Positions 14,601-22,830 of a DNA stretch of 64,000 nt are shown piece after piece. The stretch spans positions 434,001 through 498,000 of the forward strand of contig NC_041785.1 of NCBI RefSeq assembly GCF_900090045.1, in the 5' to 3' direction. Position numbers and translations under genes: made by a program. Under the pieces are notes generated by a model. It saw nothing but the letters and a program-made list of their open reading frames with translations, was not told the DNA's origin and did not search any database. This stretch comes from Plasmodium malariae. Lineage: Eukaryota > Apicomplexa > Aconoidasida > Haemosporida > Plasmodiidae. The first letter of the stretch is position 1, and every line of letters begins with the position of its first letter.

Positions 14601-15402
14601 TATTGTAATTGTTGTTATTGTTATTGTTATTGTTGTTATTGTTATTGTTGTAATTGTTATTGTTGTTATTATTGTTATTGTTATCATTGCTGTTATTGTA
14701 ATTGTTGTTATTGTTATCATTGCTGTTACTATTGTCATTGTTGTTACTATTGTCATTGCTATTGGTATTATTACTGACGTTGAAACCGCTTTGTTTATGG
14801 TGGGTTACTTCCTCATTTAAAGAAATTTTGTTATCTGTCCTAACATAATACATATTTGAACTGAAATTACCCAAGTACTGCTTGCTATTAGTACTATAAT
14901 TATTGCTAATATTTATTTTTTTATTTTTGACTTGAAAATTATTTTTTACCCCTTCATTATCTGACAAGTAATAATTCTTCCTTTTATTTTTATTTCTTAC
15001 CGCTGCGTTAACACTCTGAAAACTTTTTTGTACTTTATTTGAATTTTTATTTGTTATTTTTTTGTAAAACTTGTATGTTGTATTTGTCCCCGTGTTCATA
15101 CCCGCGTTTGTCCCTGTGCTCATACCAGCACTTACACCTGCACCTATTCCCGCGCCTATTCCTTGTGACTTATCTCTTAACCTCTGCTGTGTCTCGCTTT
15201 CATTCCCTGCGAAATGTAGAAAAATTAAATTATTTTTATTGGTTTCATAACAGTAGTTTTTTTTTGATATATTGCTGAAAATGAAATTACTTTTTTTTTT
15301 TTTTTTTGTTTCATCATTTTTCCTATTTCCCACTATTAAATTATTATTTACAATACTGTTAACATTACCTTTTATTTTTTCCCTTTTCAATTTTTTTTTC
15401 AT
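8623..15402 (-). CDS. Very large Asn-rich protein with helical-solenoid-like body, unknown function
   Basis: Single uninterrupted frame of 2259 residues starting MKKKLKREKIKGNV. Layout: basic N-terminus; Gly/Ala/Thr-rich degenerate repeat at about residues 80-110; long Asn tract at about 205-300; Asn/Ser-rich segment to about 560; then a body dominated by Leu/Ile/Phe helices from about 620. The helical blocks (such as VEDILSVSDKECIRLIKEII and LLFIFKIFEIFIDIYQDKEV) look like HEAT/armadillo repeats. A charged Gly-Glu-Lys-Ala repeat sits near 1445-1490 and a Lys-rich stretch near 2150. The last 70 residues look beta-rich (FKKNVKINFDYSSTLPVKCK). I cannot name a family; a helical solenoid with a small beta C-terminal domain occurs in adaptins and some Integrator subunits, but this is only a shape analogy. 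The tracts are typical Plasmodium inserts. Confidence 0.8.
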   Translation of the reverse strand: MKKKLKREKIKGNVNSIVNNNLIVGNRKNDETKKKKKSNFIFSNISKKNYCYETNKNNLIFLHFAGNESETQQRLRDKSQGIGAGIGAGVSAGMSTGTNAGMNTGTNTTYKFYKKITNKNSNKVQKSFQSVNAAVRNKNKRKNYYLSDNEGVKNNFQVKNKKINISNNYSTNSKQYLGNFSSNMYYVRTDNKISLNEEVTHHKQSGFNVSNNTNSNDNSNNNDNSNSNDNNNNNYNNSNDNNNNNNNNNNYNNNNNNNNNNNNNNYNNNNNNNNNNNNNNNNNNNNNSKNNNNNNNINSSNYNRSRDAFSNRGNRYNANYHMNSPAKVNLAYTHKIYKNRSCIYINKYVKYNRIQHRVIENTNIPVQENKKNYCIDNNNYVKSNDDTNFQSNHVSSCNNDASSINNSNNGYVHYDGSTECNLTNNKVDFNSACDVNKIQSSVHYVGKNFNMRKGQIRALYSNTTKDVNENSDMCANLGSYDSSNFGINNSEKYNDNNNRGNSKGRNRSSHKSSNRSYYLNKNSKFRNNFTLYNLSNKNEEGGGILDYSKKLSPSAKGKGTQLLGKKSKNLYKKTKTKTKTKKKKRKEDGLLLSYFEKLISVLCDKVEDILSVSDKECIRLIKEIIELLENMKRLIGLLDDCSVHFSIFGIILNVYSYLCVKLFTQNDTLKIINLKCFVLMFEILVKLKRNTFNLSYVFFLYINYLKNNINGIDILKKKNVKYKIKIANNDEKIFVKLLNSFLSLFAYCSESQHNLVRIESVKSFCYILKVLYEEKKEKEVGEGRYKNTGEENNDKINNHTYEELRDGKKDERRASSKSFFVFSKNLIVDCLVSKKGNFMRGFTKSKMVYLQKYNFHFFNRNYVYMQFRTNNSKEETDGKEGKDIVHEEAPMLTHNNVNEDFVPKKENINMFKRNVSESNKQIGKYDIHESRKEEDFILSNEPFSDNENEDKEKKRKNCVLLTNFETIFNSEPNSGWLANKIDDEDENILLFIFKIFEIFIDIYQDKEVCEIIQKSIVFFLNHVNLNIFSYVTYLIIKISYIIPINRIFFNKYISVLLKNLNKERRKYIFLMFSYSMYDKNGINVVLNLLCNLCLYNFNFKTNTHLLYYEFDANNNLKNNMDEYNIHPTMQHNKEEIYGEAQDYNNINEHEVYIVDNIIYNNEEWCYIYAVMIILSFRYSSLTYSFFFNKFRKNYIQNCNTFPPYFNLFEWSYKFFYYISNESLNSSFEKKFRLNPNSINVISSLKENLAYDSHAIINTDTRMNVNDGKKENIELNIIRYTDNNYNYRDNNETFTHKEEISLELLFFQTYAFLEFPHCVKLNISHNESIFCYVYILSLLNLFFNKKINFFGENCFFFKKNIWQLLHDQTNLKTNHFLEYLIIYKDINFFYMNTSNDLTGLLNRLDDISSDYYNRRIAKKQAYDGTSTIVKSVVEKLKKLNGNANNVCGEACEEVGEKAGEKAGEKVGNKDVGEKLGDEAVEEAGEKQGGEGKKYEENLKYDKQLNIIEKEEETRRILYFTQSYMKYSEKLSDMLNENIVINMLFLAFLREGVDHNKKYFLHYKKFIRKYLSELTSFRVIHKQIILKDFYDIPINNILLKNIFSEQHISTRKSSHNSNMGKSVILHNEYKGKLYDDLIAYLSDIDKKRKPIYENLLKRDSGRKCNLIDIIIDKSNAINSVNNLEFSGMWNVNSGMRKYLCSSNGKEDEQDKEQEEGKGYNKFRDDGTSTDDDNSLFAYKFGKSRTNNEICDMDQDNNFNKFYKNRTHLIDCVSRKIPKMVLYLLKKNVQFNFVKAKIKIQRTEKDNTLKIREKVVNFKNKFSEYFYHKKVINLNHKINRNLIEIYYLFNKNYFFSENISQIFRFILNKIYDEDDILFNTLREHFCNFSNNNEKELNNFKDKKDVYFFNSLLRNGRGRKKVKIINGTEHFQHLIVGFDELFAKRGNKNNDDTHSINILINKILKLILKHLKNKDFINYNKCVNFPFLFLSFFYVQIKLSFEIDNYEFFEKYVEEDFKKMLFFLPDHITYFFSNLFLYIEYEDMLIINSEEVNTESSNKLKKSEINKNKFYPNSSSNNNMLLTYNFMVEHILSEDYSLKHLKSLSKTNKKETKNSLFAKRKKSKAANHNVKNDSDMELDEKYLKKYIVEEEEGGGKMKKKKKKENTKPFRKINKSYYHKIHIHEWKIKNCRDVGNTVDNSTTPFFKNIINIEFKKNVKINFDYSSTLPVKCKVNFCYYNFMNNILYFFPLARTKHIYVHPSRQ
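14510..14760 (-). repeat. Asn-codon trinucleotide tract inside the 2259-residue protein
   Basis: On the minus strand this is a run of AAT/AAC codons broken by occasional TAT, AGT and GAT codons, encoding about 80 residues of mostly Asn. The mix of two Asn codons indicates an imperfect, partly stabilised repeat. Long open frames in other frames here (poly-Ile/Val/Thr) are by-products. Confidence 0.9.
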
Positions 15403-15635
15403 TATAATTCCTATATAATATGATGTTTTTCATTACTTTTTAATTTGTTTTTACCCCGTAAAGGTCATATTAACTTGAAATAGCAATCTTATTTAAAAAC
15501 AAAATGAAATATATCATTTTTAATCACTGGCGTATTTGTAACGCCTTTGTAAAATTTGCCTCAAGTTACGGCAAATAGCAAATATATTATATGGACAATA
15601 TAAGGAAAGACGTTGCACATACATACATAAGTACG

Positions 15636-15667
<32 letters not shown>

Positions 15668-16327
15668 AAAACATTCGCACATAAAAATGTACATATATAC
15701 AAATACACTCACATACATACAGTACTACCCCTCTTTTTGAGGCACTTTCTGAAAAGCTTTTATGTTATGCTTCGATTGGAGCTAGCTCGTTTAACCTTTA
15801 CCAATAAGTACATACAAATACGTACAGTTTTGGAGTTTCGTAAAATGAAAAAATTACCAGATTTGCAAATAAACCTCATCCAATATAATTTATTATGCAT
15901 CATTTGTATTTATTAAAATTTTTAATTTTTGCAAAAATTAATTATATTCAGAATTTAACAATGAACAACTCAAATTATAAATGGGAAAAAATACCTCAAT
16001 CTTTGATAGATTTTTAATCTTTTCCGAGCTCTTGTATGAATAAAAAAAATAAAATAAATATACATTTACACGTGTATGTGTATATATATATGACGCAAAG
16101 CTATACTTGTATTAGCTTGACCATTTAAAATATTCCTTAGTTTTTTCAGAATAAAAAAAAAAAAAAAACTAAACATTTAAAGGGAAATTAAATAAAACTG
16201 TATGTTATATGTGCTTAGTTTTTCTTTTTTCTTTTTTTTTTTTTTTTTTGGTAACGTTATTCACCTTTTTAGTAACCATAATATATATATATAAAATAAT
16301 AATAATAATAATAATAAAATTAAAAAA
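15403..16327. other. Intergenic region upstream of the 2259-residue gene
   Basis: Contains a TA microsatellite (15638-15662), CATA-type repeats, A and T tracts (16152-16168, 16221-16249), an ATA trinucleotide run (16297-16318) and the start of four copies of an 8-bp unit TTAAAAAA (16318-16350). I see no gene. Confidence 0.55.
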
Positions 16328-16579
16328 TTAAAAAATTAAAAAATTAAAAAACGAAGAACATTCTTTCAAGTAAAAACATGTAGCAAACATCCAAACGTCT
16401 GCCTTTTTTACGAGGCGAAATGCTGCTATATTTTCATACCATTTAATTATTTTTTTTTCCGTCATAATTTTGTACACTATATATATACCTCTATTATTTC
16501 TATCTTCTATAGCAAACACCAATATAAGTGTAACTTTAAGAAAGTCTCTGTTCACCTCCATAGTCTTTTCATCACTCAT
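16328..16579 (-). CDS. Possible small gene, 83 residues, unknown function
   Basis: An open frame from ATG at 16579 to a stop at 16328. Most of it has mixed codons and balanced residues (MSDEKTMEVNRDFLKV..., KKADVWMFATCFYLKEC), unlike the homopolymer-derived frames nearby. An internal in-frame phase-1 GT-AG pair could remove GIYIVYKIMTEKKIIKWYENI, joining NNR to AAFRLV. The last few codons fall in the TTAAAAAA repeat, so the true 3' end may be spliced elsewhere. It would be divergent from the coiled-coil gene at 16966. I recognise no family and it may be one exon of a longer gene. Confidence 0.33.
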   Translation of the reverse strand: MSDEKTMEVNRDFLKVTLILVFAIEDRNNRGIYIVYKIMTEKKIIKWYENIAAFRLVKKADVWMFATCFYLKECSSFFNFLIF

Positions 16580-16965
16580 ACACCTATGCGTTACAGTTGC
16601 GTGGATATTTGTAATTTATAAAGTTAAGAAGCGGTTTCATTTTAGGACTTCCTTTATTTTATTTGTGTGCGTGTGTGAATGTACGCCATTGTGAGTGTAC
16701 TACTTGTATGTAAAAAGAACATGCTTAATGTGCTTCCCTTTTCTCAGGTGTTTACAAGAAGCATCGAATAAAAGTTGACCGCTTTAAAATAAGATAAAAA
16801 ATAAAAGGGAATAATCTTAACATATGTGTACACATACACATGCGTATATATATATATATATATATATATATGCAAATATATATATATGTATGTCTACCCA
16901 TACGCTTACTCCAATACCGGAATTATAAAGGAAGGTACAACAACTGATAGTGGAAAGACGCAAAT
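16580..16965. other. Upstream region of the coiled-coil gene
   Basis: Holds a long TA microsatellite (16845-16870) and TG/TA-rich stretches; no coding frame. If the 83-residue frame on the minus strand is real, this is a shared bidirectional promoter. Confidence 0.5.
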
Positions 16966-18330
16966 ATGAACGATGAAGAAAAGATTTTGTATAAATTTAT
17001 CGAAAATAAAATTCTTCTGAAAGAGTTTTGTGAAGAGTATGTGAGAATAAAAAATAACGAAGAGTTACTTAAACAAGAAAGTAATAAAATAAAATTAAAA
17101 AATTGTGAACTGGAAAATGAAATAGAAAAATACAGAGATATAATGAACAACATTGAAAAGAACAAAAACAAAGAAATAGAAAATAATAATTTGGAATATG
17201 ATATAAAAATAAAAAAGTTTGAAAAACAAATCGATTTTTTAAATTCTTGTTTAAATGCAGAAAAAGAAAGCTATAATATGAAAGTAAAAGAATTGATATG
17301 TCTCAAAGTGGAAAATGATAAATACAAACTGCAATTAAATAATAAAAAGGAAAATAATGTATATGATAAGGAAAATAAAATAAACCATAATAATGTAAAC
17401 GTGCTAAATAAAATATATACAGATATTAATCAAAAAGTAGATAACATGAATAAAATCTTAAATGATACCAAGAATTCTAGACAATGTGTTGAACTTAAAT
17501 TAAAAGATTATGAAATGCTACTAAACGAATATTTAAAAAAAATTACGGATTTAAATTTAAAGTATGAAAAATTTTATTTATTATATAAAGAAGCTCAATT
17601 CAAAAATAGTGTTAACAAAACTAAAAAAAAAGTATTAAAGCATCAAATAGAAGAATTAAAAAATTTAAATCATATATTATCAAATCAAATTATTGCTTTA
17701 AAAAATGATATTAATAATATAGATGGGGAGAAGAAACAGTATTATCTATTGTTTAGAAAGGCGGAGAAAAAAAATTTGTTATTTTACCAAAAACTAAAGA
17801 AAAAAAAAATTAAAACTGCGAGTAGTCGATCTTTTTCATATGACTTGTGCAGGTTAAATTATTTCTCGTCTAATCAGCTGGATGAAGATGATATAGATCC
17901 AATTGTATACAACAGCAATAATGGTAATAATAGTAATGAAAGTAATAGCAATAATGGTAATAACAGTAATGAAAGTAATAGCAATAATTGTAATAATAAT
18001 AATAATAACAGTAATAATAATAATAATAACAGTAATAATAATAATAATAATAACAGTAATAGTAATAGTAGTAACAGTTTTAAGTGTACTTCTATTTTTT
18101 TATATAAAGATAATTTGCCATATACGAAAAATTTGCGTGATTTCAAAATCACCGAAAAAGGGGAAAAGACCTCTTCTATTTACATAAGCAAAGGTGTCAA
18201 TAAAGGAATCTTATATCGTGCAGAAGAATTTAATATAAAAAAGGAGAGGAAGAGAAAAAAGATTCTCTTTTACTCAGATAATGATTATGACAAAAGGAAA
18301 AAAAAGAGAAAAAAAAAAATTCAGTTTTAA
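16966..18330 (+). CDS. Coiled-coil protein of unknown function
   Basis: Single exon, 454 residues, starting MNDEEKILYKFIENKI. Residues 1-290 are almost entirely Lys/Glu/Asn/Leu heptads with few helix breakers, so a long parallel coiled coil is very likely. An Asn/Ser tract covers about residues 315-370 and the C-terminus is very basic (KKERKRKKILF, then KRKKKRKKKIQF), which could be a nuclear-localisation or microtubule/nucleic-acid contact. No signal peptide or membrane segment. Structural, centrosomal or cytoskeletal roles would fit the composition but nothing in the sequence identifies one. Confidence 0.8.
   Translation: MNDEEKILYKFIENKILLKEFCEEYVRIKNNEELLKQESNKIKLKNCELENEIEKYRDIMNNIEKNKNKEIENNNLEYDIKIKKFEKQIDFLNSCLNAEKESYNMKVKELICLKVENDKYKLQLNNKKENNVYDKENKINHNNVNVLNKIYTDINQKVDNMNKILNDTKNSRQCVELKLKDYEMLLNEYLKKITDLNLKYEKFYLLYKEAQFKNSVNKTKKKVLKHQIEELKNLNHILSNQIIALKNDINNIDGEKKQYYLLFRKAEKKNLLFYQKLKKKKIKTASSRSFSYDLCRLNYFSSNQLDEDDIDPIVYNSNNGNNSNESNSNNGNNSNESNSNNCNNNNNNSNNNNNNSNNNNNNNSNSNSSNSFKCTSIFLYKDNLPYTKNLRDFKITEKGEKTSSIYISKGVNKGILYRAEEFNIKKERKRKKILFYSDNDYDKRKKKRKKKIQF
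17917..18080 (+). repeat. Asn/Ser-codon tract (AAT/AGT) in the coiled-coil gene
   Basis: First part is a duplicated unit encoding NNGNNSNESNS, followed by AAT runs interrupted at regular intervals by AAC AGT. This is a typical in-frame trinucleotide expansion. Confidence 0.88.
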
Positions 18331-19471
18331 CTGGATATGCTCCAGCGCTACATACATTACTCTAATAGTTAACTGGACTCCTTCTGAAATATATTAATTA
18401 AGGTTTGAAAAGAAATACAATATTGTTTTTTTTTTTTAAGCTGTGAGGGTGTACGTCAATACATTATTACCCTTGTATATGTGCATGCACTTATATCTCT
18501 ATCCTTTTTAAAAATGGTCTAGTTATGTCTAAACTGTGAATTGTAGATATAACATATTCCATATTTATTTCCCCCTCCCCCATTCGCTAATTCGCTAATT
18601 CGTTAATTCGTTAATTCGTAAATTCGTAAATTCGTTAATTCGTAAATTCGTTAATCCGTTAATTCGTTAATTCGTTAATCCGCTAATTCTTTAATTCGTT
18701 AATTCGTAAATTCGTTGATTTTTATTTTTCTACGCACTTTCATAACCTAATTAATTTGTTTTACGTTCACTTTTGTGTATGTTAGTCATTTTTCCTTATT
18801 TTTTAAGCAATTTTACTTTATACCAGTTATTACTGACTTACTCATTATGGACTTCAAAACAATTGTTTGTTTCACTATCTGATTTTTTATCTATTCATAA
18901 ATTCTTTTTTGTTTACCTCTTTAAGATACACATTAAAAAGCTCGCATATACACAAGTATATATGTATATGTATTATATATATGTATGGGTACATATTTAT
19001 TAATATATCTAATAAAATGAGCTGCAAATATATTTTTTTTTTTCGTTGCTAACATAATTTTCCTTGAACCGTGTTATGAAATATAAAAAAAAACTATTAG
19101 CAATATGAACATATGAATTTATATATATATATACATATTGTGAAAATAATAATATATTAAAATATTTAACTACAAACACATTTGTAAATATTAGGGGGAT
19201 ACTTATAATAGCCTAACATCTTTGTTATATCATTGTATTCCTTTTTACCAAAACTTCCATTTCGATAAAAAGTATATATACATATAAGTAACATATTAAC
19301 ACAGGATATAAATGAGTAAGCCGAGTTAATTATAAAAAAACAAAAAAAAAAAAAAAAAAATAAAATAAAATAAAATAAAAAAAGACAGCAAAGAAGAGAA
19401 AAACATAAATTACAAATGATAAAATGTAAACGATTAATGATAAAAATAAGGAGCACAACACCATTAACGAA
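18331..19471. other. Intergenic region between convergent genes
   Basis: About 1.1 kb between the coiled-coil gene and GAA1, which face each other. It contains the 8-bp ATTCGTTA array (separate entry), TA-rich tracts around 18955-19010 and 19115-19140, and on the minus strand an open but unassigned frame ending with KYPPNIYKCVCS at 19166. I could not connect that frame to GAA1, whose C-terminus is already complete upstream. Confidence 0.5.
18582..18719. repeat. 8-bp tandem array, ATTCGTTA-type units
   Basis: About 17 tandem copies of an 8-bp unit with consensus ATTCG[CT/TT/TA]A, with a few C/T changes (ATCCGTTA, ATCCGCTA). Variation is concentrated at two positions of the unit. It lies in the convergent gap, away from both genes. 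Confidence 0.92.
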
Positions 19472-22400
19472 TTAACAAAAAAATATAAAGATTGTATAAA
19501 AAAGAATAGGAAAAAAGGTAAAACACAAAAGGGCGTAGGTTTGCGAACCTATGCAGTAGTGGTTCCTGGATAGGTTGTACAAATTTAATAAAACGCTGTT
19601 TTTAATTTCGTAGTTATAATTGAATTTTATGTCTTGATTATTCAAATAATATTTATTTAAATACAAATAGTCAAATATTTTGTTTGAGCAAAGAAATTCC
19701 AAAAAATCCGGGAAGTATTTCGTTTCTGATAATTTATACTTGCTTAAATGTTTGTAGACTTTTTCAAACAACTTCATTAGCGTATTTGTTAATTTGTGCC
19801 TTTCATTCTAAAAACATAAAAAAATGGAAAAGTGCACAAGTGACTAAGCGAGTAAGTGATTGACCACATGAAAGCATGACGCAGTGAATAAATGAATACG
19901 CTAAGCAGTGAACAAATGACGGAATGCACTAACTTTAAAATAAAAAGCGTGTAACAAAATGAGGCACAAAAAAGTTTCATTCTTAATTTCCTAAATTACC
20001 AAAATAAAACTTTCATATGGATATATATATATTAAAGAAAAAAGGATGAACAATAATAGGATAATTTTTTTAACAATCTTTTTGCGCTTCCTCTTAATAT
20101 TATGTAAAATTGATATAGGAATTACAAATATGACACAGAACAGTGCTGAGTATGACCAGTTATATAACTGAAAAGAGAAAAAAAAAAAAAAAAAAAATAT
20201 ATATAAAATAAATCACGTCATTATTCATCACTCTTTCGAATAGTGTGTGCATTTCTTATTCTGATAAAAAGAAAAAAAAAGGTTATAAATGTATTCAATG
20301 TTTTCCCCTTTTTTTTATTATTTATTTAGTTATTCATTTACTCATTTGTTTACTCATTTATTTAGTTATTCATTTACTCATTTGTTTACTCATTTGTTTA
20401 CTCATTTGTTTACTCATTTATTTAGTTATTCATTTACTCATTTATTTACTTATTTATTTATTTATTTATTATTATTTTGTATTACTGATGATGACACAAC
20501 GACCATAATGAAGTAAAAAACGTTCATATAACTCATCAGGGAAGCATAAGGTGCTACAGAGTTTTTATAAATATATTTTACATTTTCATTTTCCAGCTTT
20601 TCTAACATGTCTTCCTTTTTGTCTATTTCATCTTGTAGTTCTCTAATTAAAATGTTGTTTTTCTTTTCAAGTAAGAACATTTCATCGTCACTATGTATAA
20701 TTTTGGGCTTTATTAATTTTTTCGTATCATTCGAATTTATTATGACTTGTTCATAAATGTTATTATCATCATAAACAGGTGTTACACCAATTATATTTTT
20801 TACTTTATTGTTTAAATTTTTTATTTCGTTTAATATTATGACTCTCTCGATTTTCTGTACTTTCTGATAACCAATTTTATTATTATATTTATTAACTACG
20901 TAAGAAATAAAATAATTAAAGAAAAAAGCTACCACTACTGATATGAAAAAAATAACTGACCAGTAGTTGGCTATTTTTATGTACAGTGTAAAATGATCTG
21001 GATGCCATTCAGTGCATAAGGGGAGTCTTTTTTCTAAATTTAGCAAATCATAGATTTTTTCATTCGTTGAAAACAAATAAATTGGCAATGAAATAATTAA
21101 AATAGTTATAATGTATATGTTCAAACCTACTATAAAGTTAATATAATTCCGAAATATTGAACTTTTCATTAATTTTAAAATACAGTAACAGCATATCAAA
21201 TAAACACTGTAACAGTATATACTAATAGGTACCTGTCTCTTAATAGTGTTGAAGAAATAAAAAGTTGATGAATGGCAAAATGCTTCATGTGTGTTACTTT
21301 GATTTCTTAAAAAACTCTGCATGGCTTTCGTAAAATTAAAAAGGTTGAGCATTTTATTTTTTAAAGGAATCTTACTTATACCTGTTGCCGTGAAGGCTGG
21401 AACGTTTTCCCTTAACAAAAAAAAAAAAAAAATGTGTACATATATATACAAATACATACATATATATACAAATACATACACATATATATATACAAATACA
21501 TACACATATATATATACAAATACATACACACATATATATACAAATACATACACACATATATATACAAATACATACACAAATATACACACATACATATGTA
21601 TATATTCCCCACATTCGTTACCTCAAAAAATAGGAATGACCTTTTTCGAAGTTTTTTTCCAAGGCCATATCAAAAATTACATAATGGATTGGGTTTACTT
21701 TAATAGGAATGTTATAATAGGATAATTCATTGGTTAATAATAGAACTAAATCCTGATTTGGTAACATCCCATTTAAGCCTTCATAATTTATTTGTATATG
21801 TGATGGATAAATGGAATCAAATTCTATTATTGTTGCTGACCTAACAAGTGTTTTTCTGTTTTTTATATTTTTATAAAAAAAAAGCTGTATAAATTCTTGA
21901 ATCCCTTTTGAATATAATAACTCTTTATTTGTAAATAAAAATATTATATCTTTACTCATATAATTGCAATGTGAAAAATGATCCATTAAAGTTAAACCAA
22001 CTGATAGGGAATGGAAAAATTTTCTTTCCTTGTAGTCAAAATTTATTACAACTATTAAGCTTTCTAAAGTATTACAAAACTTACAAGGTACATTACTTAT
22101 CAATATGTACTCTTCTACATTTTCATTAATCTCTATCTTATGTTTTTCCGTTTCAATAAAAGGAGAAATCGTTTTAATATACTCATACAATATGTCTATT
22201 ATATGTTCTCCTCCTTCATATTTGTAGCTGTCAAAATAGTAACTACTTTCATTAAAAATTTCTTCATTTGTCTTATTTAAAACGGAATTACCGGGAAACT
22301 GCGTAAAAGTACGTGAATCTAGTTCAGCCTTTTTATTAATTTTATTAAATAGACAAAAATAAAGGAAGCCTACTGTGGATAGGGCAATTCTATGAAGGGA

Positions 22401-22830
22401 TGAAAATAAATTAGCGTAAATAGGTTGAATAGTTAGCGTAAATAGGTTGAATAGTTAGCGTAAATAGGTTGAATAGTTAGCGTAAATAGGTTGAATAGTT
22501 AGCGTAAATAGGTTGAATAGTTAGCGTAAATAGGTTGAATAGTTAGCGTAAATAGGTTGAATAGTTAGCGTAAACAGGTCCAATAATTAGGGTAAACAAT
22601 TAGAACAAATAATTAGAATAAAAAACGTAATAGCGTATATTTAAATATACCATGTAATGCGAAAAAGCATATCATTGTAAAGCATTAAAGTGTATAGATA
22701 TATAATACAATACACACTAAGTTAAATGGCACTATAACACCTTTTCATTTTTTCCTTACCCTATAAATCTCCACCTTTTAAGAATATTTTTTGAGAGTAT
22801 AAAAAATTTTGGATTCTCTGAAAAACCCAT
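19472..22830 (-). CDS. GAA1: GPI transamidase subunit GAA1
   Basis: Five exons: 22760-22830, 21622-22389, 20486-21410, 20000-20167, 19472-19807; phases agree throughout and give 755 residues. GAA1 is a membrane subunit of the ER complex that transfers preformed GPI anchors to proteins. Support: an N-terminal membrane segment ([14 protein letters not shown]) followed by [10 protein letters not shown] as in the family; a lumenal domain with [12 protein letters not shown]; the hallmark [20 protein letters not shown] near residue 230; then [20 protein letters not shown] and several membrane helices. The C-terminus ([16 protein letters not shown]) matches the final helix of animal GAA1, so the stop at 19472 is probably genuine. 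It is the only GPI-pathway gene in the window. Introns carry minisatellite and microsatellite DNA (separate entries). Confidence 0.88.
20331..20470. repeat. 12-bp composite tandem array in GAA1 intron 3
   Basis: Units such as TTTACTCATTTG and TTTAGTTATTCA alternate, decaying to TTTA repeats at the right end. It lies in the intron 20168-20485. Confidence 0.85.
21434..21600. repeat. TACA/TATA microsatellite in GAA1 intron 2
   Basis: Repeating ATATATACAAATACATACAC-type units of about 28-30 bp fill most of the 211-bp intron between exons 2 and 3. Long frames through it are artefacts of a stop-free repeat. Confidence 0.88.
22411..22610. repeat. 22-bp minisatellite in GAA1 intron 1, seven identical copies
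   Basis: Copies begin at 22411, 22433, 22455, 22477, 22499, 22521 and 22543 and are identical by eye. Each starts TTAGCGTAAATAGG and ends TTGAATAG. An eighth copy at 22565 has several changes (AAACAGGTCC) and a ninth at 22587 is barely recognisable. The array occupies about half of intron 22390-22759. Confidence 0.95.

Noticed and set aside
14440..14820. Long Ile/Val and Ile/Thr open frames on both strands
   Set aside because: They are other-frame readings of the Asn-codon tract of the 2259-residue gene.
19166..19456. Minus-strand frame ending KYPPNIYKCVCS as an extra GAA1 exon
   Set aside because: GAA1 already ends at 19472 with a tail that matches the family's last helix; the start of this frame is homopolymer-derived and no phase-consistent junction convinced me.
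21372..21614. Several overlapping Tyr/Ile/Cys-rich frames
   Set aside because: They lie in the TACA/TATA microsatellite of GAA1 intron 2; exon phases on both sides agree with removing it.
22585..22600. TTAGGGTAAAC resembling a telomere repeat
   Set aside because: It is a single decayed copy of the 22-bp minisatellite, not a tandem telomeric array.
22411..22610. CRISPR-like appearance of regularly spaced repeats
   Set aside because: The copies are directly tandem with no unique spacers, sit in a eukaryotic intron, and there are no cas genes.
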